Source: CAZGCA01 sp964524145 (GTDB lineage: Bacteria; Hydrogenedentota; CAZGCA01). From it: DNA of 57,285 bases. Under the pieces are notes generated by a model. That model had not been told where the DNA came from, did no database searches, and saw only the letters and a program-made list of their open reading frames with translations. The stretch lies in NCBI GenBank assembly GCA_964524145.1, contig CAZGCA010000033.1:1-57285 (forward strand), in the 5' to 3' direction. This document shows, piece after piece, positions 16,601 through 24,110 of this stretch (positions are counted from its first letter, which is position 1; each line of letters begins with the position of its first letter). The position numbers were made by a program, and so were the translations under genes.

Positions 16601-18976
16601 TGATGTATCGAGGTCGCTTTCAGCGAAGACTATCTGGTTGTTCGCCGTGATGTCGTCAACGGGTATCCGCAACGTCACCGGCATATCGAACGAGTCTATC
16701 TCGACTTCCGTATAGTCGTCCAGCAGCCCAAGCAAATGGATATCAACCACCGGCCCAGTGATGCTACCGGGGAAAGCATCGTCCACGGCAGCCTGTACCT
16801 CGGCGCCGAATATGCCAGTCATGTCAGCGCAAGTCCTCACAATCAGAATCAATTGAGCGAGATTCCAGCTATCCAGGCCGGAAACGAAACCAGCGGGCAA
16901 GCCTACTACTACCTGATCTGCCGTTGTATACTCCGTTGTCACAGTCAGGTTCACAGGAACGTTCGCTATCATTACGTTCACGTCAGCTCCAAAAGGAAGC
17001 CCCTGGCACGTGGTGTGCCAGACGTCCTCGACCTCGTACGGATCAATTGTGCAGCTGTTGGGGACTTCATCAGTCTTCGCTGACTTCAAGCTGGAGTATC
17101 CGGTAGCATTTTGCCTGGAGGACTTGTCCCGGGCCCGCACTTTATACTTGTAGGTCACCCCTGGCTCAAGCCCCCAGTTTTCGTATGTCGGGCCATCCTG
17201 CCAGTCACTATCCATGCCTCCAGGGTTGCCAGAGGTCTCAGCAAAGTAGTACTCTACACCGTGTGGATCGTATGCAGTTTCGGCCACCATGCGTATGGAC
17301 GTCTGTCCAGTTGCATACGGCTCCATCGACCAAGCCATCGGGTTGGGAAGGGGTGGAGTAGTGTCCTCTTCCTCATATGTTGTGGCCGACCTCAAGCCTG
17401 ACCATCCGGTAGTATTCTGCCTGGAGGACTTGTCCCGGGCCCTCACCCTGTATTGGTAAGTCATGCTTGGCTCAAGACTCGCGTCAATATACTCTGGGCT
17501 GTCCTGCCACCCACTATGGCTACCGCCAGGGTTACCTGAATACTCTTTAAAGTAGTACTCCACTCCGCTTGGATCCTGCGCAATTGTTGCCACCATGCGG
17601 ATAGACGTTTGCCCCGTAGCATGGGGTTCTGTAGCCCACGTCATCGGGTCGGGAAGGGGCGAAGTAGTGTCCTCTTGCATGGTGTCCCTGCGCGGAATGT
17701 CTTGAGATCGAAACTGTTCCACAACGGTTTCGACTTCGTCGCAAGATAGTGACACGTCCTTCGCGTGATAAACCCAATCGACATCCATGGCGGCCCCACG
17801 CAAAGTTGGTGAGGAGTCAAAGCCAGAGTACCAATGCTGAAAAGCTATCACCATTGGTGTATTGGGGTAAAACTTGGGCAGACTAGATCCTGCATGATAT
17901 GCGACCTGCATTCCGTCCACAGAGTATTCCACAGCCCCATCCGCGATCCAGAAAAGCAGAGTGTGCCAGGCAGCTAGTGTGCCGTTATCCCGATCAACCT
18001 GTCGGTACGGGTTCAAGGCACCACACCCTTGCGGCCAAGGCTTCGGCACGAATCCCCAAGTACTAAGATACAATCCTGGACCATTGGCAAGACATGCAAA
18101 CGGATTGGTGACGCAAAAAGGAATCCCCTGGAAATCGCAGGCCCATGCCCAATCGTCATACGCCAGATACTCGAAGTCACATTCTGAGTAGTCCCATGTG
18201 TCTTCCGCCCACGGGCTTATCGAAAAGAACGCCTGAACGGTGCTGTCTTTGCTTTCCCTGGGGGTATCGGAGAATCGCACCCTCGCGGCATAGGTTCCCT
18301 TCAAGAAGAAGCTCGCAGTACTGATTTCTGCTTGCAGGCAAGATTCCGCAGTTCCGCTGGTTGCAGCCACCACGCGCAAGATCCTGTTGCTCGGATCGTC
18401 TAGATAAGTGACGAGAGAGATGGTCTCTTTAGTGAATCTGGCGCCCTCTGGTCCTGGCCCACCGACTCTTTCGGCAATCTCCCAACCGTGCCTCTCCAGA
18501 TCACCAGGAATCTCGTATGAGAAGTCATCGAAGAACTCGTGTACCGGTTGAACCAGTTGGGCAACTTGCACTTGCGCCGTATATAGAGAATCGTGTTCGT
18601 CTTCTTTGCGCGGAATGGGTGCTTTCCGTAGGTTTGCTGAATCCGGAAACCAAGTCGTCGAGTCCGGGCCCAACAACAATGGCCAGCCTAAGCCATCGGT
18701 CTCAACCAAGTCACCGCCCACACAACAGTCGGTCACAAAGGAACCGCGATGATTCAGTGAGCAAGTTGCGTCAACAACGAACGGTGCTTCTGTCCTTGGG
18801 TCAGGATCAGCTGCCACCTCGTCACTCCGCAGGCTGCCATTACTATCGAGTAGCTCAAACGTGAAATCTGTGGCTCGAACCCCGTGATTCTCTGGAACTA
18901 ATAGAACGGCGAAACAGAAAATGAGCTTCCCCAAAGCAGCAAACGTCATGCGGGCAGGTCGAACAGCGCTCAGCAT
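13643..18976 (-). CDS. Very large modular surface protein: GH16-like, FN3, IPT/TIG, PKD and BACON domains with C-terminal membrane anchor
   Basis: A 1777-residue protein. The ATG at 18976 follows GGGAGGG, and residues 1-35 form a signal peptide (LGKLIFCFAVLLVPENHGVRA). Modules in order: a jelly-roll region at about 125-400 with YSECDFEYL, which keeps the GH16 E-x-D-x-E arrangement, and WHTLLFWIADGAVEYSVDG; two FN3-like repeats, each starting DTT and PLPxPM; an unassigned region; two IPT/TIG domains (TILDIDPTEGALVGGD); two copies of a pair of PKD-like domains rich in CSCGH and WDD/WGDG motifs; a BACON-type domain (LSVSRTGIYPDESGGTYSF); and a C-terminal domain. The end is a hydrophobic helix (WLSVVGTLVLLSVVFAAL) followed by RKRHTARI, like a sorting or stop-transfer tail. 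It is probably a surface-attached glycan-binding or degrading protein. Confidence 0.85.
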   Translation of the reverse strand: MLSAVRPARMTFAALGKLIFCFAVLLVPENHGVRATDFTFELLDSNGSLRSDEVAADPDPRTEAPFVVDATCSLNHRGSFVTDCCVGGDLVETDGLGWPLLLGPDSTTWFPDSANLRKAPIPRKEDEHDSLYTAQVQVAQLVQPVHEFFDDFSYEIPGDLERHGWEIAERVGGPGPEGARFTKETISLVTYLDDPSNRILRVVAATSGTAESCLQAEISTASFFLKGTYAARVRFSDTPRESKDSTVQAFFSISPWAEDTWDYSECDFEYLAYDDWAWACDFQGIPFCVTNPFACLANGPGLYLSTWGFVPKPWPQGCGALNPYRQVDRDNGTLAAWHTLLFWIADGAVEYSVDGMQVAYHAGSSLPKFYPNTPMVIAFQHWYSGFDSSPTLRGAAMDVDWVYHAKDVSLSCDEVETVVEQFRSQDIPRRDTMQEDTTSPLPDPMTWATEPHATGQTSIRMVATIAQDPSGVEYYFKEYSGNPGGSHSGWQDSPEYIDASLEPSMTYQYRVRARDKSSRQNTTGWSGLRSATTYEEEDTTPPLPNPMAWSMEPYATGQTSIRMVAETAYDPHGVEYYFAETSGNPGGMDSDWQDGPTYENWGLEPGVTYKYKVRARDKSSRQNATGYSSLKSAKTDEVPNSCTIDPYEVEDVWHTTCQGLPFGADVNVMIANVPVNLTVTTEYTTADQVVVGLPAGFVSGLDSWNLAQLILIVRTCADMTGIFGAEVQAAVDDAFPGSITGPVVDIHLLGLLDDYTEVEIDSFDMPVTLRIPVDDITANNQIVFAESDLDTSYAAFLPEGTIFEQFASGVAEEEGLAVIEVDDFRVYVPRIIMGAPAIGSVVPATGSEAGGTNAIVFGSGFQAGAAVDIGGGPATIMSLDNTSIGTITGPLPVYGDTAVDVVVSNPDGLFDVLVGGFTYLAESPTILDIDPTEGALVGGDTVTLLGEFFDDDARVLFGPNESGSVTFISGNELTVVTPPGDQTGTVHVAVLNRSSQISDIIPNGFTYISPLHEVSKPGGPSGPGSGDVGEVLTYVVTLPDAECSRGHAVQYRFDWDDENYSSWGSSKTASHAWQSCGVYYPKVQARCSVDHSVVSQKANGKKVEIPCQCAMSAPSRPSGPTQLCGTASGSYSTSGGSCSCGHPLHSSPYKFDWGDGSQTSWTTSPQSHSYSSAGTYMVRAKARCSQGHESGWSSGLTVQVTAHTVSKPGGPSGPGCGDVGEELTYVVTAPDALCSCGHAVQYRIEWDDGSYSNWSSTKSASHSWQDAGTYYPEVQARCSADHSVVSQKANGKTVRIPCPCTMSAPALPDGPIELAVGESGSYSTSGGSCSCGHPLDPTPYMFSWGDGIETRTDWTTSPQSHSYSSVGTYDVKAKARCSQGHESGWSQALTVHVGVDTKVLSVSRTGIYPDESGGTYSFDIQNTGSGTMSWTVSESCSWVSLSPTSGTNDGTVYVTVSSYGVVDGYRTCTITITAPGAQGSPKTLTVGQYGPFPPPWQGGVYLKNSLKEEVLPARACGEERLAIRVSPFSELALRLTADETIDPDSVWATVQAEGWYVEEAVWRPTDPNDGSDGWVVFSPVESMPTHSVVTMSAGALTVDGEIVGPVSAEFSVGVQKQGSFADHTPSVEVEANIDPLAELLAAPASEAYRIGPVGVFMEPVTVQIPVPRGSNVEELDIYYFSESPEHEGWYLGENVIGWMVPESRVTVEEDGQTYIQIEVNHSGVLQLGRAIKVELGSVATLDVGVSGSRDQWLSVVGTLVLLSVVFAALRKRHTARI
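14797..15948. repeat. Tandem duplication of a PKD-pair block inside the surface-protein gene
   Basis: Two consecutive copies of about 575 bp (14797-15370 and 15371-15948) encode the same pair of PKD-like domains. For example GGCTGCAGCGTGCCTTCGCC at 14842 and GGCTGCACCGCGCCTTCGCC at 15421 are 579 bp (193 codons) apart. Identity is high at DNA level, so the duplication is recent or maintained by recombination. Confidence 0.85.
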
Positions 18977-19064
18977 TTCAGTTTCCCTCCCGTTCGTGGT
19001 CGAACTCCCGTTGTTCCTCCTGCTCGCTCGGTAAGTCGGGCGGGGAACAACCAAATCGCAAGTG

Positions 19065-19093
19065 ATGATACACCCGGCTACGCCTTTTGTCAA
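19065..19093 (-). promoter_or_regulatory. Sigma-70 promoter of the large surface-protein gene
   Basis: On the minus strand TTGACA (19093-19088) and TATCAT (19070-19065) are separated by exactly 17 bp. It lies about 90 bp upstream of the ATG at 18976 in an otherwise gene-free region. Confidence 0.75.
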
Positions 19094-19260
19094 GCAAAAA
19101 ATCGCAGCAGATCGGATATTGGCAAACATATAGTGCGTATACTGGCAAATATATAACGATTCTCGGCGTTTGTTGCGGTCGAACGAGGAATTCAGGTGGG
19201 TTCCGCGTTCATTTTCATATGAGATGGGGCGGGTGATGCTGACGCGTTGGGATCGTTATC

Positions 19261-19745
19261 GTCCACAGATGGACGCAGATTATCGGAGGGCTTTTTTTCT
19301 TACGTGGCTTGGGCATCTTGCCCAAGGTCTTTCTTCTTGGACGAGACGTCCAAGCTACGATCCCCACCCTTGGGCGTGACGCCCGTGCCACGGTTCGGTA
19401 GCGGGATTGTCGAGATCGTTGTCGTCCACAGATTGACGCAGATGTACGCAGATTATAGGGGCGTAGCCTTGTCTTGTATCGGCGTGAATCTGTGTGTATC
19501 TGTGGACAGGAAAACAGCAACCGCAGATGAAAGCAGATGGACACGGATTTGTTAGACAGGATGACAGGATCTACGGGATAAGACAGGAGGTCTTTCTTCT
19601 TGGACGAGACGTCCAAGCTACAATTCTTACCCTTGCGCCGGACGCCCGTGGCACGGTGTGGTTGCGGGATTGTCGGGATCGTAATCGTCCACAGATTGAC
19701 GCAGATGGACACAGAGGTCACAGCGAAAGAGTTGACCGCAGATGA
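19261..19745. repeat. Palindromic intergenic repeat modules
   Basis: Two module types alternate. Module A (GTCCACAGATTGACGCAGAT and variants) occurs near 19261, 19428 and 19689. Module B occurs at about 19325-19427 and 19583-19688 and contains perfect palindromes: CTTGGACG-AGA-CGTCCAAG, and CTTGGGC-ATCTT-GCCCAAG just before the first copy. In the first copy the next arm is GGGCGT-G-ACGCCC. Both copies continue through GTGGCACGG or GTGCCACGG into a GCGGGATTGTCG stretch. The open frames crossing this region translate only the repeat. Similar cassettes are common intergenic repeats in PVC-type genomes; no protein gene is supported. Confidence 0.8.
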
Positions 19746-20100
19746 TGCTGATGAAGGCAGATTATCGACGTGATTCTATATTGGGAGGCGCAGGTGTCTA
19801 TTGTGGAGCCGCGACAGAGAGACTTTCCCTTGGGACCGCCTATTTCGGGACGACTTTCAGGATCTCGGATGCGAGTTGGAAGGCACTGCAGGGTGGAGCG
19901 CCAGACTTGTCATGGACCGACTTATCGAGGCTGGCAAGACAGAGCCTGCGCTAAGAGAAAGCCCGAACAAGTCGGACCACGAAAGACACCGGCTACTGAT
20001 GCTGGTCCTCGGTATCGTGCCGGGATAGCGGTTCGATATTCGGCATGTGGATGCACCGCGTCCAGTCCTTTGCAGCACTCCAGAACACACTTCTCTCGTG
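19746..20100. other. Gene-free stretch downstream of the oxidoreductase operon
   Basis: About 350 bp after the last gene of the minus-strand operon. Short open frames occur on both strands, but none has a ribosome-binding site or recognisable motif. I see no terminator with a T-run. Confidence 0.4.
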
Positions 20101-21435
20101 TCAAATAACCCAAGGAGCGCGCATGGGCCGTTCGAGATAGGTGTTGGCATCGTCGTCGTCGACGAACCGTTCCTTGTCGGGATCCCAGGCGAGTTTGCGG
20201 CCTGCCCACCGGGCGATGTTGCCCAAGTGGCAGAGCACCGTGGCATGATGGCCGATCTCGACGTCCGCGGCAGGGCGTTGCCGTGTCCGGACGCAGTGTA
20301 GCCAGTTGCCGATATGGATTGCCGTTGTGTCGGACGAACTCGAGTAGAGCGTGTGTTCCCGGCTGTCATAGAGATGAACACCGCTATCCGGGATCGGGCC
20401 GGTGTCTACCTTGCCGGAAACCTTGTATTCGCCCCGGTTGATGGAGATGGTCCCGTCTTCGCCGTCGAAACGGCCGCCGCCTCCCGCGCCTTTATCGTCG
20501 AGAACCAGCGGCGTGCCGTCACGGAACGTGTATTGGACCTGGCACCGCGGCCCTTTGTGGACGCCGTCGTCTTTGGGCACCCGGTCCAGAAGTGGTTCGA
20601 CCGCCACGGGGCCCGAGTCCTCCACCCCCAGAGCCCATTGAATCTGGTCCAGACCGTGTGCACCCCACCCGGTCATCTCGCCGCCCGAATAGGAACGATA
20701 GGAAATCCAGCCCGCTTCCTGCCCCCGCACTCGGGGCAGGTAAAGTTCCTTATGATAGGGCCGCGGTTCCGTTTGACCGCACCACATGTCCCAGTCGATA
20801 TAGTCCGGCGTAGGTTGCGCTGGGAGGGGACATTCCCACGGGCTCGGGTAATTGGAGCCGTGAACCTCCTTAACCCTGCCGATCCGGCCGTTCCGCACCA
20901 GTTCGCAGGCGAACAGGTTTTCGGGGTTGCTCCGTTGTTGCGACCCCACCTGCACGATACGCCCGTTCTTGCGGGCGGCTTCGACCATGGCCCGTCCTTC
21001 GCGGATAGTGAGTGACATGGGCTTCTCGACGTACACGTCCTTGCCGGCCTGGCATGCGTGAATGACGTGGAGAGCGTGCCAGTGGTCCGGCGAGGCTACG
21101 ATGACGGCGTCGATGTCGTCCGCCGCAAGCATTTCGCGGTAGTCCTGGTAAGTCCGCCAGTCCTTGCCGCGCCGGCTCGACTTCATCTGGTCGAGTCGTT
21201 TGCGGTTCACGTCGCTCACCGCGACGATCTGGGCGTCCTCCGGGAGCGTCATCAACTCCTTGGCACGTCGCCCCACCCCGATGTAGCCGATGTTAATCCG
21301 GTCGTTCGCACCGCGCCGGTTTCCCGAGGCCAACACGCCCGAAGAAACTATCATGGGTGCTCCAACCGCGCCAATGCCCGCGCCCGCGGTACGCTGCAAG
21401 AACCGCCGCCGCGAGATCCGTCCTTCCCTGTGCAT
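20101..21435 (-). CDS. Tat-exported Gfo/Idh/MocA family oxidoreductase
   Basis: A 444-residue protein. The ATG at 21435 follows AAAGGAC. A twin-arginine signal (RISRRRFLQRTAGAG) occupies the first 40 residues. The NAD(P)-binding Rossmann fold starts at INIGYIGVGRRAKEL (near 50), continues through AVSDVN and DAVIVASPDHWHALHVIHA to the family motif VYVEKPMSLTIREGRAM near 135. The C-terminal alpha/beta domain includes WISYRSYSGGEMTGWGAHGLD (in two parts) and ends in a conserved WDPDKERF motif. These enzymes oxidise or epimerise sugars and inositols; many Tat-exported members occur in planctomycete-type genomes with unknown substrates. It is the third gene of a minus-strand operon with an aldo/keto reductase and a second family member. 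Confidence 0.93.
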   Translation of the reverse strand: MHREGRISRRRFLQRTAGAGIGAVGAPMIVSSGVLASGNRRGANDRINIGYIGVGRRAKELMTLPEDAQIVAVSDVNRKRLDQMKSSRRGKDWRTYQDYREMLAADDIDAVIVASPDHWHALHVIHACQAGKDVYVEKPMSLTIREGRAMVEAARKNGRIVQVGSQQRSNPENLFACELVRNGRIGRVKEVHGSNYPSPWECPLPAQPTPDYIDWDMWCGQTEPRPYHKELYLPRVRGQEAGWISYRSYSGGEMTGWGAHGLDQIQWALGVEDSGPVAVEPLLDRVPKDDGVHKGPRCQVQYTFRDGTPLVLDDKGAGGGGRFDGEDGTISINRGEYKVSGKVDTGPIPDSGVHLYDSREHTLYSSSSDTTAIHIGNWLHCVRTRQRPAADVEIGHHATVLCHLGNIARWAGRKLAWDPDKERFVDDDDANTYLERPMRAPWVI

Positions 21436-21484
21436 GAAAACACCGTCCTTTCTCTGTACCCCGGCTCGCGACCGCCGCGGCTGG

Positions 21485-22375
21485 TTATACCCTTGCGGCC
21501 AACCGTTCGCGAACACTGGACAGAAACACGTCGATCTCCTCGGGTTTCTCGAACCCGACGATCATGCAATCCACACAGTCGAGATCCATCACGAACTTCA
21601 GCGTCTCCTTGCGTTGCTCGGCGTCGAATGTGCCTTCGCCAATCAGCTTCATCCCGATGATGCCTTTGCCGGCAGCGTGGATCTTGTTCAGTATCGGCAC
21701 AACCTCTTCCATGGGGCCGTCGGTCCGCATGCCGAAGGGGTTCACGCGGGCATGGATCACGTCGACCCAGGGCTCCTCGGCAGCCGTCTTCAGCGCCGGG
21801 ATGGAATGGATCGATACGCCGTGTGCGCGGATCAATCCTTCTGCTTTAAGCTGCTCCATCGCGTCCATCTGCCGACGTTCCCGGATGTTCCAGTCGGGCT
21901 GGCTCATACAGTGTATCTGCAGCACGTCGATGTAGTCTGTCTGCAGCTCCTTGAGGAACCGTTTCACCAATACGTCGGCCGGCAGACGTTCCTTCTCTGG
22001 GATTCCGCCGGGACGAGTCCACATCTTTGTCACCAACTGAACGTCTTCGCGCGGTTTGCTCTTCAGCACGCGGCCCACATACTCATGCGTACCGTACATG
22101 TCGGCCATGTCGAACTGGCGGATACCGTGGTCATAGGCGTAATTCAACAGGGCTTCGAACTTCTCTTTACCCAGCCGTGTCTGATTAGTCTGGCGTCCGC
22201 CGCCGCGCATACCGGTGCCGCAGGAGATCCGGCACGCCTTCAGAGTCTTCCCCAGCGGGACGATTGCAGTTGGATTGACGTCCGCCGGGGCGGCAGTCTC
22301 CAGTCTGCCGGTCGCCACCGCACCGGCTGCTCCCGCCAGCGCAATGCCAAGAAACTCTCGACGTCGCATCTTCAC
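21485..22375 (-). CDS. Tat-exported aldo/keto reductase
   Basis: A 296-residue protein with a twin-arginine leader (MRRREFLGIALAGAAGA). GTG at 22375 was chosen because AAAGGAG sits 8-9 nt before it; ATG two codons later is possible. The TIM-barrel core shows GIRQFDMADMYGTHEYVG (catalytic Asp and Tyr) near 80-97, VTKMW with the catalytic Lys near 116, the QIHCM segment near 155, and GIIGMKLIGEG near 235. The C-terminus holds DCMIVGFEKPEEID, where the cofactor phosphate is normally bound. It lies between two Gfo/Idh/MocA genes (gaps of 27 and 49 bp). The three together suggest a periplasmic sugar redox pathway with cofactor loaded before Tat export; the substrate is unknown. Confidence 0.92.
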   Translation of the reverse strand: MKMRRREFLGIALAGAAGAVATGRLETAAPADVNPTAIVPLGKTLKACRISCGTGMRGGGRQTNQTRLGKEKFEALLNYAYDHGIRQFDMADMYGTHEYVGRVLKSKPREDVQLVTKMWTRPGGIPEKERLPADVLVKRFLKELQTDYIDVLQIHCMSQPDWNIRERRQMDAMEQLKAEGLIRAHGVSIHSIPALKTAAEEPWVDVIHARVNPFGMRTDGPMEEVVPILNKIHAAGKGIIGMKLIGEGTFDAEQRKETLKFVMDLDCVDCMIVGFEKPEEIDVFLSSVRERLAARV

Positions 22376-22402
22376 CGTACGCTCTCCTTTCGTTAGCTCG
22401 AT

Positions 22403-23795
22403 CTATGTCGGCAACTCGTAGCCCCTGCGCCGGGGACGGGACAGCATCGCGTTGGCTTCGTCGCAGTTGGTGAACCGCTCGGAGACGGGATCCCATTTAA
22501 GTATCTCGCCGATCCGGTCAATGTCGCGGGCGATGTTGACCAGGTAACAGACCGTCGAGCTTCGGTGCCCGTATTCGATGTCTGCCGTACACGTCTCCCG
22601 GGTCTTGATGCATTCGATCCAGTTCTCGATATGCGGCCGAGTTTCCCGGACTTTCAGATGCGCGGGCATATCGGGCGATTGAATCAGCTCCTTGGGATTG
22701 GCGGAAATCTTGTCACGGTTGATCTCGATCTTGCCCTTCTCGCCGACGAAGATGCAGCCGAGTCCGGGCCCCCAATCGCTGTCCAGACTGAGGCGGAGCT
22801 CGGTCCCATTTGCATATTTCATGCGCACTTCCGCCCGTGGCCCGGCAGTGTTCTTGGTCATGCCATAATAAGAGGAGCCCGTCTCGTCGTCAGTGGGTTC
22901 TCGGTCATCGAACGTGCCGGCGCGCCTGGCCCGTACCGGCTCCATGAGCTCGATCTCGATGGGCCCGGTTTCGTCGGTTCCCAAGCCGCGCTGAATCTGG
23001 TCGTAGCTGTGCGCTCCCCAACCGGTAACGCCAAACGAGATTCCGCCGCCGTCGTAATCCCACCATCGCATCCAGCCGCGATGCAGATCCCGATGATAAG
23101 GCCGGAACTCCGCCTGGTTCGTCCAAACGTCCCACCAATCGTCTCTTCCGCCCTTGGGTGTCCTTTGAGCCGGTTTCGGCTCCCAATGAACAGCACCCAC
23201 AAAGTCCGGCGCCCGTACCTCCTTTACCCNNNNNNNNNNCCTTTACCCTGCCAATGGCTCCGTTCTTCACCAGGTCGCTGGCCCAGTTGTTCAGCGGAAT
23301 CGACCGCTGTTGCGTGCCGACCTGGGTGACCCGCTTGTACTTCCGGGCGATATTAACCATCTCCCGGCCTTCCGCGATGGTCAGGCACATGGGCTTCTCG
23401 ATGTACACATCCAGACCGGCGGCCATGGCGTGACAGGTTACCCAGGCGCGAGCATGGGTTGTCGTCTCGACCATTACCCCGTCGAGATTCTCTTTATCGA
23501 TCATCTCCCGGAGGTCCAGGTAGGTGTTCCAGTCCTTCCCTTTACCTACCCCGCCCATAAGTTCCTTGACCCGGGGTTCGAAGCAATCGCACACGGCGAC
23601 GATTTGCATCTCGGGAATGGGCAAACACGTTTCCGCGAGATGTCGGCAGCGGCCGCCAAGACCTATCAAGCCGATGTTAACCTTTTCATTCGCGGAGACC
23701 CTAGAGGCCGATACCCGCGCCGTCGCTGCAACGGCGGCCGTTGTCGTCGTTGTGCCCAGGAACGTCCGGCGGGTCATCTTCTTGCTGGTGCTCAT
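22403..23795 (-). CDS. Tat-exported Gfo/Idh/MocA family oxidoreductase (interrupted only by an assembly gap)
   Basis: The first gene of the operon. The ATG at 23795 follows GGAGGGAG. A twin-arginine signal (KMTRRTFLGTTTTTAAV) precedes a Rossmann fold (VNIGLIGLGGRCRHLAE), the DVYIEKPMCLTIAEGREM motif and QVGTQQRSIPLN. Ten Ns at 23230-23239 appear to break the frame, but both sides carry the same 9 bp (CCTTTACCC, 23221-23229 and 23240-23248). Removing the Ns and one copy of the 9 bp gives a single frame reading IGRVKEVRAPDFVGAVHWEP across the join and a 457-residue protein of normal length. The C-terminal half contains GVTGWGAHSYDQIQRGLG and ends in WDPVSERF. It resembles the third gene of the operon but is clearly distinct. 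Confidence 0.92.
23230..23239. other. Assembly gap (10 Ns) with duplicated 9-bp flanks
   Basis: The Ns are bordered by identical CCTTTACCC on both sides. The pattern is that of two contigs scaffolded without recognising their short overlap. No sequence is likely to be missing. Confidence 0.85.
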
Positions 23796-23887
23796 GTCAT
23801 ACTCCCTCCTCTTCTTTCTTTTGAAAGCTCCATACCGCGATTTCTTATTTGAACCTCCCGGCAACTGCTCCAGCCAAGTGTTACATT

Positions 23888-23916
23888 ATTATGGGCGCAC
23901 CCGCGGCCGTTGTCAA
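23888..23916 (-). promoter_or_regulatory. Sigma-70 promoter of the Gfo/Idh/MocA-AKR operon
   Basis: On the minus strand TTGACA (23916-23911) and CATAAT (23893-23888) are 17 bp apart. The start of transcription would be near 23881, giving a leader of about 85 nt. Confidence 0.8.
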
Positions 23917-23972
23917 CTACCAATTCGAGAGCCCAGGGAGAGTTAGTGAAGGCAGTCGCAGTCGCGCGGCGG

Positions 23973-24001
23973 TTGACAACACGGGCAACAGCGGGCATAA
24001 T
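23973..24001 (+). promoter_or_regulatory. Sigma-70 promoter of the CE15-like esterase gene
   Basis: TTGACA (23973-23978) and CATAAT (23996-24001) are 17 bp apart, the same hexamers and spacing as the divergent promoter 57 bp away. The leader would be about 100 nt. Confidence 0.8.
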
Positions 24002-24110
24002 TCCCGCGAACTGGTCTGCGGAGATCGCGGCCGGATTCCATGTGGAGAATCGGTGGTGACCTATGCTTCCTCTAAGGCTGTTTTTGAAGTCCAATACAGG
24101 CGGGTGTGTG

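Noticed and set aside
19215..19721. 168-residue minus-strand frame with repeated CVNLWTI-like segments
   Set aside because: It translates the palindromic repeat modules; the same peptides recur wherever the module recurs.
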